Assembly: GCF_002797445.1 (NCBI RefSeq)
Contig: NZ_PGEP01000001.1
Location: forward strand, 4,154,501-4,218,500
DNA from: Acidovorax sp. 69
GTDB taxonomy: Bacteria; Pseudomonadota; Gammaproteobacteria; Burkholderiales; Burkholderiaceae_C
Direction of reading: 5' to 3'
DNA: 64,000 bases
Made by a program: the position numbers and the translations under genes
Notes under the pieces: model-generated
Told to the model about the DNA's origin: nothing
Databases searched by the model: none
What the model saw: only the letters and a program-made list of their open reading frames with translations
Shown: positions 38,409 to 46,036 of the stretch, piece by piece
How the letters are laid out: every line of letters begins with the position of its first letter
Numbering within the stretch: position 1 is the first letter of the stretch

Positions 38409-38530
38409 CGGCGCTGCCCAGGCGCGGGCAGCCGCGCAAGGGCCGCCCCGCCGCGCTGGCTGCGTCCCCCTGCCCGCAACGCGCAGCGTTACGAGAGCGG
38501 GGGGAAGGCGCGAAGCGACTCAGGGGGGTG
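38409..38530 (-). repeat. Stop-codon-linked repeat, family C, copy 1
   Basis: A ~120 bp GC-rich element. Read on the minus strand it begins at the TGA of the Bug gene (TGA-CACCCCCCTGAG...), contains a CTTCCCCCCGCTCTCG...GGGCAGGGGGACG stem and ends in GGCCCTTGCGCGG. Related elements follow three other genes in this run. Confidence 0.8.
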
Positions 38531-39538
38531 TCAGTCGAGCTTTGCGCCAGACACCTTGACCACGCGCTCCCAGACCGGCGCGTCTTTTTTGAATTGGGCG
38601 CTGAATTGTTCAGGGCTGCTGCCAACGGGGATAAAACCCATCTGCTGGATGCGCTCGCGCACCTCAGGCATCGCGATGACGGCCTGCAGTTCGGTGCCCA
38701 GACGGGCCACCACTTCGGGCGGCGTTTTGGCAGGGGCGCTCATGCCCACCCAGCCGGTCACTTGGAAGACCTCGTCCTTGATGCCCTGCTCGGCCATGGT
38801 GGCCACCTTGGGCAGGGCATCCATGCGCTGGCCGCCCGTCACCGCCAGCGGCTTGAGCCGGCCCGTTTCAATGTACGGCCGGGCCGACTGCAGGCTGGCA
38901 AACGCCATCTGGAACTGTCCGCCCACCAGGTCCTGCAGCATGGGCGCCTCGCCCTTGTAGGCCACGTGGTTCATGTCGGCCTTGTGCTTGTCAGACAGCC
39001 AGGCGCCCGCCAGGTGGGCATACGAGCCCATGCCCCAGGAGCCATAGGCCATCTTGCCCTTGTTGCGATCGATGTAGGCCATCAGCTCGGAGGCATTGGA
39101 CACCGGCAATTGCGGGTTCACCAGCAACACGACCGGAGCCAGCGCGATCTGCGTGATGAGCGACTGGTCCTTTTGCGGCTGGTAGGGCAGGCGGTCGTAC
39201 AGGTACTGATTGATCAGCATGGTGGTGCCCAGCGACACCAGCAGCGTGTAGCCGTCGGCCGTCGACTTGAGCGCCAGGTCGGTACCCGTCACGCCCCCGG
39301 CACCCCCGCGGTTGTCCACCAGCACGGGCTGGCCCAGCCGGGCCGAGAGCTTTTCGCCCAGCGTGCGTGCGGTGATGTCGGTGGCGCCTCCAGCCTGGTA
39401 CGGCACGATCAGCTTGATGGGCTTGGCAGGCCAGGCGTCTTTGCCCGTTTGCGCAAGGGCAGAGCCGAGCAGGCCGGTGCTGGCCAAAGCGGCCAAGCCC
39501 TGGACGACGCGGCGGCGGTGAATGTGGGTGAAGTTCAT
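38531..39538 (-). CDS. Bug-family (TTT) periplasmic solute-binding protein 3
   Basis: A 335-residue Bug protein. A signal peptide ending around ALAQTG is followed by AWPAKPIKLIVPYQAGGATDITARTLG and VDNRGGAGGVTGTDLALKSTADGYTLL, the usual two-loop carboxylate-binding pattern. It is placed between the CoA-transferase gene and the next Bug gene, with a family A repeat upstream and a family C repeat fused to its stop codon. Confidence 0.9.
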   Translation of the reverse strand: MNFTHIHRRRVVQGLAALASTGLLGSALAQTGKDAWPAKPIKLIVPYQAGGATDITARTLGEKLSARLGQPVLVDNRGGAGGVTGTDLALKSTADGYTLLVSLGTTMLINQYLYDRLPYQPQKDQSLITQIALAPVVLLVNPQLPVSNASELMAYIDRNKGKMAYGSWGMGSYAHLAGAWLSDKHKADMNHVAYKGEAPMLQDLVGGQFQMAFASLQSARPYIETGRLKPLAVTGGQRMDALPKVATMAEQGIKDEVFQVTGWVGMSAPAKTPPEVVARLGTELQAVIAMPEVRERIQQMGFIPVGSSPEQFSAQFKKDAPVWERVVKVSGAKLD

Positions 39539-39560
39539 GCTTGTCTCCTGATTGAGGTTA

Positions 39561-39620
39561 AAAATTGGCTCCAGCGCTTATCTAACAAGCGCCTAAAGCT
39601 ATTATTTTTATAGTGCTTAG
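39561..39620. repeat. Dispersed palindromic repeat, family A
   Basis: AAAATTGGCTCCAGCGCTTA, TCTAA, CAAGCGCCTAAAGCTATTA, then the tail TTTTTATAGTGCTTAG. A well-preserved copy that ends near the stop of the CoA-transferase gene. Confidence 0.85.
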
Positions 39621-40864
39621 AGCGGTGGAAGCGTGAGTACGCCCTTGTCGCGCAGCGCCTGCAGCTCGGCCTCGGGCAGCTGCAGCAGCTGCTGCAGCAC
39701 GTCACGCGTGGCGGCGCCCAGCGTGGGCGGTGCATGGCGGATCGGCAGGCGCTGCCCATCCATCCGATAGGGCGGCGCGAACACGTGCGTGGTGCCCGCC
39801 ACGGGGTGCGGCATTTCTTGCAGCAGGCCGCCCCGGCGCGTGCGCTCGCTGGTCAGCGCCTCATGCAGGCCTGCCACGCGGCCGCACGGAATGCCGGCAG
39901 CAGTCAGGCGCTCCAGCAGCACGTCGCGGGCGAAGCTGGCGATCAGCTCTTTCATCAACGGCAGCAGGGTCAGCCGATTGCGGGCACGCTCGACGTTGGT
40001 GGCGTAACGCGGGTCTTCCACGATGTCGGGGCGCATCACCACATGGCGGCAGAACTTGTCGAACTGGCTGTTGTTGCCCACCGCGATGATCAGCGGGCCA
40101 TCCTGCGCCTCGAACATGCCGTACGGCACGATGGAGGGGTGGGCATTGCCGTAGCGCTGCGGGTCGTGGCCCAGCAGCATGGCATCCAGCCCGTAGTAGC
40201 CGGTGATCATCAGCCCGCAGTCGTACAGCGCCATCTCGATGTGGCGCCCCTTGCCCGTGGTGCAGCGACGGAACAGCGCCGCCAGCACGGCCTGCGCCGC
40301 GTACATGCCGGTCATCATGTCTACCGCCGCCACGCCGAACTTCAGGGGTGGCTGGCTGGCCTCTCCATTGATCGCCATCAATCCCGCCTCCGCCTGGATC
40401 ACCAGGTCGTAGCCGGGGCGCTTGGCCTCGGGCCCTGAGCTGTCATAACCGGCGACCGAGCAATAAATCAGGTCGGGCTTGATGGCTTTGAGTTGCTCGT
40501 AACCCAGACCCAGTTTTTCGGCGCCGCCCGTCTTGAAGTTCTGAACCACCACGTCGCACTGCGGCAGCAGGTCATGGATGATCTTCACGCCTTCGGGCGT
40601 TTGCAAATCGACCGTGATGGACCGCTTGTTGCGGTTCATGCTGTTGTAGTAGGTGGTCTCGGTCTTGCCGACACGCATGCCCCAGTCGCGGGTATCGTCG
40701 CCCCGGCCGGGGTGCTCCACCTTGATGACATCGGCACCAAAGTCGGCCAGCACCTGGCCACACAGTGGCCCGGCAAACACGCGCGACAGATCGAGCACGC
40801 GCACGCCCTCCAGCGGGAAGTCCATGCCCTCGGGCAACGGTGGTGTGGGTGTCGTTGTGGTCAT
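39617..40864 (-). CDS. Class III CoA-transferase (CaiB/BaiF family)
   Basis: A 415-residue enzyme that moves CoA between carboxylic acids. The N-terminal motif LEGVRVLDLSRVFAGPLCGQVLADFGADVIKVEHPGRGDDTR, YYNSMNRNKRSITVDL and the predicted catalytic aspartate in RPGYDLVIQAEAG (near 168) are all present. It may activate the same acid as the ligase by CoA exchange, for example from succinyl-CoA, or recycle CoA from the product. The start overlaps the crotonase gene stop by 4 nt (ATGA). Confidence 0.9.
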   Translation of the reverse strand: MTTTTPTPPLPEGMDFPLEGVRVLDLSRVFAGPLCGQVLADFGADVIKVEHPGRGDDTRDWGMRVGKTETTYYNSMNRNKRSITVDLQTPEGVKIIHDLLPQCDVVVQNFKTGGAEKLGLGYEQLKAIKPDLIYCSVAGYDSSGPEAKRPGYDLVIQAEAGLMAINGEASQPPLKFGVAAVDMMTGMYAAQAVLAALFRRCTTGKGRHIEMALYDCGLMITGYYGLDAMLLGHDPQRYGNAHPSIVPYGMFEAQDGPLIIAVGNNSQFDKFCRHVVMRPDIVEDPRYATNVERARNRLTLLPLMKELIASFARDVLLERLTAAGIPCGRVAGLHEALTSERTRRGGLLQEMPHPVAGTTHVFAPPYRMDGQRLPIRHAPPTLGAATRDVLQQLLQLPEAELQALRDKGVLTLPPL

Positions 40865-41691
40865 TTCTGAGTCTCCTGTTTGTCAGCGCCTGTCGCGTTG
40901 ATCTGACGCAGGCGCGCGAAATCGGCTGGGCGTTTTTCCAGAAACGCGCCGATGCCTTCACGGGATTCCTCGGTGGCCTGTGCCTGCACCATACGCTGCG
41001 CCTCCTGCTCCAGCTGGTCGTCCAGCGGCAGCGCATAGGCGCTGCGGCACAAAGCCTTGATGTGGGCCATCGCCAGGTCGGGCCCGGCGGCCACCTGCGC
41101 AGCCAGTACCAATGCCTGGGTGAGCGCCTCGCCCGGCTCTGCCAGGCGGTTGACGGGGCCCAGCGCGTGCAGCCGCTCGCCCGAGATGCGTTCACCGGTG
41201 AGGCACAGCTCGGTCAGCACCTGGCGCGATACGAACTCGGCCAGGAAAGCGGTGGCACCGCCATCGGGCGTGAGCCCCACCTTCACGTACGCCACCGAGA
41301 ACACGGCGTTGCGTGCGGCCACCAGCATGTCGCAAGCCAGCGCCAGCGACAGGCCGGCACCCGCCGCAGCGCCCTCCACCGCCGCAATCACCGGCTTGCG
41401 GCAGTCGCGCACGGTGCGGATCAGGTCGTGCAAGCCTTCGAGCTTGGCGCGGCGCTCTTCCACGGGCAGCTCGCGCCGCTTGGCCAATTGGCGCAGGTCG
41501 CCGCCCGCGCAAAAGTGCCCGCCTTCACCCGTGAGCACGATGGCGCCCACGGTGGGGTCGGCCTCGGCCTGCGCCAGGGCCTCAGTCAACGCCGCGTAGA
41601 ACGCGGGCGACAATGCATTGCGCGCGGCGGGGTTGTTGTTGGAGAGCACCAACACCGCGCCCTCGCGGCGTTGCAGCAGGACGTCGTTCAT
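40861..41691 (-). CDS. Enoyl-CoA hydratase/isomerase family protein (PaaG-like active site)
   Basis: A 276-residue crotonase-fold protein. The oxyanion-hole strand is GGHFCAGGDLRQL (about 60-72) and AAVEGAAAGAGLSLALACDM. At the usual hydratase glutamates it has FSVAYVKVGLTPDGG; the Asp in TPDGG is the pattern of PaaG-type isomerases, so isomerisation (double-bond shift or ring opening) may be its job rather than simple hydration. The start at 41691 fits the family; longer in-frame versions read through a repeat. Confidence 0.88.
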   Translation of the reverse strand: MNDVLLQRREGAVLVLSNNNPAARNALSPAFYAALTEALAQAEADPTVGAIVLTGEGGHFCAGGDLRQLAKRRELPVEERRAKLEGLHDLIRTVRDCRKPVIAAVEGAAAGAGLSLALACDMLVAARNAVFSVAYVKVGLTPDGGATAFLAEFVSRQVLTELCLTGERISGERLHALGPVNRLAEPGEALTQALVLAAQVAAGPDLAMAHIKALCRSAYALPLDDQLEQEAQRMVQAQATEESREGIGAFLEKRPADFARLRQINATGADKQETQK

Positions 41692-41780
41692 TTCATTCTC
41701 CGGTTCCGGGCGACGCGACTCAGGCGGTCGGTCATTCCAGTGATCCATAGCGGTGCCTGCCACCCGCATCGCGTGCAATG

Positions 41781-41929
41781 GGCGCGGACCAGGCCAGTGC
41801 TCCCGCGCAAGGGCCGCCAAGACGCGCATGCGGCACTTCGCTTGCGTGCGCCGGGAGCGTCCCCCTGCCCGCAGCGCGCAGCGCTGCGAGAGCGGGGGGA
41901 AGGCGCCGAAGGCGACACAGGGGGGTGTT
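41781..41929 (-). repeat. Stop-codon-linked repeat, family C, copy 2
   Basis: Follows the TGA of the small acyl-CoA dehydrogenase: TGA-AACACCCCCCTGTG..., with the same CTTCCCCCCGCTCTCG...GCAGGGGGACG core and GGCGGCCCTTGCGCGG end; the middle has a different insert (CGCATGCG-type palindrome). Confidence 0.8.
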
Positions 41930-43069
41930 TCATTTCCTGCCCAGCGCGATGAAGCGCGCCAGGTGGTGGTCTTCGTCGCCAAACTGGTGGTCCACCATGA
42001 CCAGGCGCTTGGCGTAGTGCGACAGCGGCAGCTCCCACGTCATGCCAATACCGCCATGCAGCTGAATGCTTTCTTCGGCCACCAGCGCGCCAATGCGGCC
42101 CATGGTGACCTTGGCGGCCGACAGCGCGCGCTCGCGCTCGGTGCGGTCGGTGCTGTCCATGGCGGCAGCGGCGTTGATGACCGCAGAGCGGGCCTGTTCC
42201 ACTTCGAGCAGCAGGTCGGCCATGCGGTGCTGCAGCGCCTGAAAGCTGCCAATGGGCACGCCAAACTGCTTGCGCGTTTGCAGGTATTCCAGCGTGTGCT
42301 TCTTGGCCACATCCATCGCGCCCAGCGCCTCGGCGCACACGGCCAGAATGCCCCAGCCCACCGCATGCTCCAGCGTGGCAAAGCCTTGCCCTTCGGTGCC
42401 CAGCAGGGCCTCTGCGCCCACCTGCACATTCTGCAAAGTGACTTCGGCCACGCGGCCACCGTCGATGCGGCCCATGCCACGGCGGCTCAGGCCTGCGGCA
42501 CCGGCGGGCACCAAAAACAGCGAGATGCCGTCTGGGTCATCTTCCGCGCCCGAGGTGCGCGCGCTGACCAGCAGCAGCTGGGCCTGGTCGCCATGCAGCA
42601 CCACGGCCTTGTGGCCCGTCAGCAGCCAGCCGTCGCCGTTGCGCACTGCGCGGGTGGTCACGCGGTTCAATGCGTAGTGGGCGCCGGGCTCCTCATGCGC
42701 CAGGGTGGCCACGGTGTTGCCGTCGATGATGCCGGTGATGTGTTCCTTCTGCGCTGCGCTGCCATCCAGGCCCAAGGCACGGCCTACCAACAGTGCGCTC
42801 AAGAAGGGCTCGGCCACCAGGCCTGCGCCCAGGGATTCGAACACCACGGCCACGTCAAAGCCTGCGCCGCCAAAGCCACCATCGGCTTCAGGGAACAGCG
42901 CGCCAATGGCGCCCAGCTCGGCAAAGCGGGCCCACAGCGCCGGGTTCATACCGGTGTCGCCATAGGCGATGTGGTTGCGCGTCTCGATGCCGTACTGCTC
43001 GGACACAAAGCGGTTCAGGGTGTCCGCCAGCATGCGGCGGTCTTCGGTATGTTCAAAGTTCATTTCCAC
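41930..43069 (-). CDS. Acyl-CoA dehydrogenase, smaller subunit-like (PimD type)
   Basis: A 379-residue flavin-dependent dehydrogenase-fold protein: helical N-domain, a beta-domain with LTGHKAVVLHGDQAQLLLVSAR, and the C-terminal IQLHGGIGMTWELPLSHYAKRL. At the place where most family members carry the catalytic glutamate (YEGT) it reads HQFGDEDHH. Its length and position just after a ~400-residue homologue match the second subunit of heteromeric dehydrogenases (PimC/PimD, ChsE pairs). Start MEMNFEHTED at 43069 or the second Met at 43063. Confidence 0.88.
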   Translation of the reverse strand: MEMNFEHTEDRRMLADTLNRFVSEQYGIETRNHIAYGDTGMNPALWARFAELGAIGALFPEADGGFGGAGFDVAVVFESLGAGLVAEPFLSALLVGRALGLDGSAAQKEHITGIIDGNTVATLAHEEPGAHYALNRVTTRAVRNGDGWLLTGHKAVVLHGDQAQLLLVSARTSGAEDDPDGISLFLVPAGAAGLSRRGMGRIDGGRVAEVTLQNVQVGAEALLGTEGQGFATLEHAVGWGILAVCAEALGAMDVAKKHTLEYLQTRKQFGVPIGSFQALQHRMADLLLEVEQARSAVINAAAAMDSTDRTERERALSAAKVTMGRIGALVAEESIQLHGGIGMTWELPLSHYAKRLVMVDHQFGDEDHHLARFIALGRK

Positions 43070-43125
43070 GTTCCTCTGGAATCAGTTGTTGGCAGGCTCG
43101 CCAAGGTGCAGGGCGGATGCAACTG

Positions 43126-43263
43126 GCGCCGCCCAGGCCAGCGGCCGCCGCGCAAGGGCCGCCGCGACATCCTGATGTCGCCTGCGCTCCGTGCGCTGGC
43201 GGTGTCCCTCTTCCCGGCGAAGCCGAGAGAAGGGGGAAGACGCGCAGCGGCTCAGGGGGTTGT
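43126..43263 (-). repeat. Stop-codon-linked repeat, family C, copy 3
   Basis: Begins about seven bases after the TAG of the larger dehydrogenase (AACAACCCCCTGAGCCGCTGCGCG...) and ends GGCGGCCCTTGCGCGGCGGCC. The central part is divergent, with a CTCTCGGCTTCGCCGGGAAGAG hairpin and a GACATCCTGATGTC palindrome. Confidence 0.75.
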
Positions 43264-43269
43264 TCACTG

Positions 43270-44478
43270 CTACAAACCAAGGATCATTTTTGAAATGATG
43301 TTCTTCTGGATTTCATTGGAGCCGCCGAAGATCGACAGCTTGCGGTAGTTGAAGTAGTTGGCCGCCGCCGTGGCCGCCTCCTTGGGCCCCACTGGTTCGT
43401 CGGCAAAGCCTTCGTACTGGGCTTCTTCGATGAAGGGCAGCGCATACGGGCCCATGGCGCGGCGGATAAGCGACAAAATTTCCTGGCGGATCTCGGTGCC
43501 GCGAATCTTGAGCATCGAGCTTTCAGCCCCCGGCACTCCGCCACCCGCCACGGCGGCAATCACGCGCAGGTTGGTGGTCTTCATGTTCTCCAGGTCAATC
43601 TCGACCTGGGCCATACGGGCGGCAAACAACGGGTCCTGGTCTAGCGGCTTGCCGTTCTTCACCACCTTGGCGGCAATCACCTGGAGCTTGGCCAGCGCTG
43701 CAATGCAAAAGCCCACGCCTGCAATGCCGGTGCGCTCGTAGGTCAGCAGGTACTTGGCGTAGGTCCAGCCCTTGTTTTCCTCGCCCACCAGGTTTTCCAC
43801 CGGCACCTTCACATCGGTAAAGAACACCTCGTTGACTTCCTTGTCGCCATCGAGCGTGCGGATGGGGCGCAGCTCCACGCCGGGCGCGTTCATGTCCACC
43901 AGCAAGAAGCTGATGCCCGACTGCGCCTTGGCCTCACGGTCGGTCCGCACCAGGCAGAAGATCATGTTGGCGTGCTGTCCCTGGGTGGTCCAGGTCTTCT
44001 GGCCGTTGACGATGTAGTGGTCACCTGTTTCGTCCGTGACTCGCACCGCCGTGGTCTTCACTGAAGCCAGGTCCGAGCCCGCGCCGGGCTCGGAGTAGCC
44101 CTGGCACCACCAGTCCTCGCCGCTCAAGATGCGCGGCAGCCAGTACTTCTTCTGCGCCTCGTTGCCAAACTTGATGAGCACCGGGCCCAGCATGTTCACG
44201 CCAAAGGGCACGATGCGCGGGCCGCCAGCCAGTGCGCATTCGGTGTCGAAAATGAACTTCTCCACCGCGCCCCAGCCCGGGCCGCCATAGGCCTCGGGCC
44301 AGTGGTTGGCCAGCCAGCCGCGCTCGTTCAAGATGGCGTGCCACTCGTCCTGGTCGGCCCGTGTCAGGCGCTGCCCGGCCTTGACCTTGGTGGCAATGCT
44401 TTCGGGCAGCTTGGCTTTCAGGAAAGCCTGCACCTCGGCGCGGAAGGCTTGTTCTTGGGGGGTGAAATTCAGGTCCAT
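43270..44478 (-). CDS. Acyl-CoA dehydrogenase, larger subunit-like (PimC type)
   Basis: A 402-residue acyl-CoA dehydrogenase with WWCQGYSEPGAGSDLASVKTTA (about 123-144; flavin and substrate region), HYIVNGQKTWTTQGQHANMIFCLVRTD and the C-terminal FGGSNEIQKNIISKMILGL. The usual C-terminal catalytic Glu position is Gly (FGGSNE), but E248 in LLTYERTGIAGVG aligns with the helix-G glutamate used by isovaleryl-CoA dehydrogenase and by ChsE4 (recalled). It would oxidise an acyl-CoA and hand electrons to EtfAB from the same run. Confidence 0.9.
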   Translation of the reverse strand: MDLNFTPQEQAFRAEVQAFLKAKLPESIATKVKAGQRLTRADQDEWHAILNERGWLANHWPEAYGGPGWGAVEKFIFDTECALAGGPRIVPFGVNMLGPVLIKFGNEAQKKYWLPRILSGEDWWCQGYSEPGAGSDLASVKTTAVRVTDETGDHYIVNGQKTWTTQGQHANMIFCLVRTDREAKAQSGISFLLVDMNAPGVELRPIRTLDGDKEVNEVFFTDVKVPVENLVGEENKGWTYAKYLLTYERTGIAGVGFCIAALAKLQVIAAKVVKNGKPLDQDPLFAARMAQVEIDLENMKTTNLRVIAAVAGGGVPGAESSMLKIRGTEIRQEILSLIRRAMGPYALPFIEEAQYEGFADEPVGPKEAATAAANYFNYRKLSIFGGSNEIQKNIISKMILGL

Positions 44479-44530
44479 TGACAGTTTTCCTCAGTCATCC
44501 ATGGCGCTGTGCGCCTGTCTACGGCCTTCG

Positions 44531-44640
44531 CACTGGCGCACCTCACGCGGGGGACGGCAAGCCAGGGCCGCCCCGCAGCGAGGGCATCGTCCCCCTCCCC
44601 CAGGAGAGGGGGAAGCGGCGCCAGCCGCTCAGGGGGTGTT
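44531..44640 (-). repeat. Stop-codon-linked repeat, family C, copy 4
   Basis: Directly after the thiolase TGA: TGA-AACACCCCCTGAGCGGCTGGCGCC..., short core CTTCCCCCTCTCCTGGGGGAGGGGGACG, ending near GGGGCGGCCCTGGC. Confidence 0.8.
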
Positions 44641-45816
44641 TCAATAAATCTCGAAGAGACCTGCCGCGCCCATGCCGCCTGCGATGCACATCGTCACCAC
44701 GCCGTACTTGGCCTTGCGGCGGCGGCCTTCGAGCAGCAGGTGGCCCACCAGGCGCGCGCCCGTCATACCGAAGGGGTGACCGATGGCAATCGCTCCGCCG
44801 TTCACGTTCAGCCGCTCGGTCGGAATGCCCAGTCGGCGCTGGCAATACAGCGCCTGCGAGGCAAAGGCTTCATTCATCTCCCACAGATCAATGTCCTGCA
44901 CCGTGAGGCCGTGGCGTGCCAGCAGCTTGGGCACGGCAAATACGGGGCCAATACCCATCTCGTCGGGCTCGCAACCGGCCACCGCAAAGCCCCGAAACGC
45001 GCCCAGCGGCTGCAGGCCAAGGCGCTCGGCCTCTTTGGCTTCCATGAGCACGCAGGCGCTGGAGCCGTCGGACAGCTGCGAGGCATTGCCCGCCGTGACG
45101 AACTGGCCTGGGCCCTTCACGGGCTCCAGCTTGGCCAGGCCTTCGAGCGTGGTGCTGGCGCGGTTGCAGTTGTCTTGCGTGGCCGTCACTTCGCGGTAGG
45201 TGACCTCGCCGGTTTCCTTGTTCTTTTCCATCATGCGCGTGGCGCAGGGCACGATCTCGTCGGCAAACACGCCGCTCTGCTGTGCGGCGGCGGTGCGCTG
45301 CTGGCTTTGCAGCGAGAAGGCGTCCTGGTCTTCGCGGCTGATGCCGTAGCGGTGGGCCACGATGTCGGCGGTGTCGATCATGGCCATGAACAGGTCGGGT
45401 TTGTGTTCCTGCAGCCAGGGGTCCACGTCACCCGGCTGGCCAGCACGGATGGCCGAGATACTCTCGACCCCGCCTGCGACCATGGCGGGCACCCCTTCGG
45501 CCACGATGCGGCCGGCGGCAATCGCCACCGACTGCAAACCCGACGCGCAAAAGCGGCTGGCCACCATGCCTGCCACCGACAGCGGCAAGCCCGCGCGCAG
45601 CGCCGTCTGGCGGCCGATGTTCTTGCCGGTGATGCCTTCGGGGTAGCCGCAGCCCATCACCAGGTCTTCGATCAACGCGGGGTCGATGCCCGAGCGCTCC
45701 ACGGCCGCCTTGACGGAAAAGGCCGCCAGCTGCGGACCGGGCGTGGCGTTGAACTCGCCCCGGTGCGACTTGGTCAGCGGGGTGCGGGCGGTGGAAACGA
45801 TGACGGCTTCACGCAT
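44641..45816 (-). CDS. Acetyl-CoA acyltransferase (thiolase)
   Basis: A 391-residue thiolase II family enzyme: the last, chain-cleaving step of beta-oxidation. The nucleophilic cysteine is C90 in [12 protein letters not shown]; the His motif is [20 protein letters not shown] and the second cysteine is in [16 protein letters not shown] near the C-terminus. In the pim operon order this is PimB, between the FadJ-like and dehydrogenase genes. Start [12 protein letters not shown] follows GGAGCAA. Confidence 0.95.
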   Translation of the reverse strand: MREAVIVSTARTPLTKSHRGEFNATPGPQLAAFSVKAAVERSGIDPALIEDLVMGCGYPEGITGKNIGRQTALRAGLPLSVAGMVASRFCASGLQSVAIAAGRIVAEGVPAMVAGGVESISAIRAGQPGDVDPWLQEHKPDLFMAMIDTADIVAHRYGISREDQDAFSLQSQQRTAAAQQSGVFADEIVPCATRMMEKNKETGEVTYREVTATQDNCNRASTTLEGLAKLEPVKGPGQFVTAGNASQLSDGSSACVLMEAKEAERLGLQPLGAFRGFAVAGCEPDEMGIGPVFAVPKLLARHGLTVQDIDLWEMNEAFASQALYCQRRLGIPTERLNVNGGAIAIGHPFGMTGARLVGHLLLEGRRRKAKYGVVTMCIAGGMGAAGLFEIY

Positions 45817-45829
45817 AATTTGCTCCTGA

Positions 45830-45880
45830 TTTAATAGCTACCAGTGCTTATATTGATTGCACTTGAGGCTGAAATTATTC
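45830..45880. repeat. Dispersed palindromic repeat, family A
   Basis: ATTTAATAGCTACCAGTGCTTATATTGATTGCACTTGAGGCTGAAATTATT: both arms are present, the second one degenerate. It lies directly upstream of the thiolase gene. Confidence 0.7.
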
Positions 45881-45966
45881 AAAAACCGGTGCTGGGGCCT
45901 GCAGCAGCGTCCGGGAGTGATGAGTTCGGGTTGGGGTTGGGGTTCGGTCTCAGCCCATCCATTCAC

Positions 45967-46024
45967 CCGCCCGTTCGGGCTGAGCTTGTCGAAGCCTTGC
46001 GCAGCGCTTCGGCAGGCCCAGCTT
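45967..46024. repeat. Inverted pair of family B repeats
   Basis: CGTTCGGGCTGAGCTTGTCGAAG and CTTCGGCAGGCCCAGC face each other around CCTTGCGCAGCG, making a long hairpin between the FadJ-like gene and the thiolase gene. Confidence 0.75.
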
Positions 46025-46036
46025 CAATGGGCGTGG

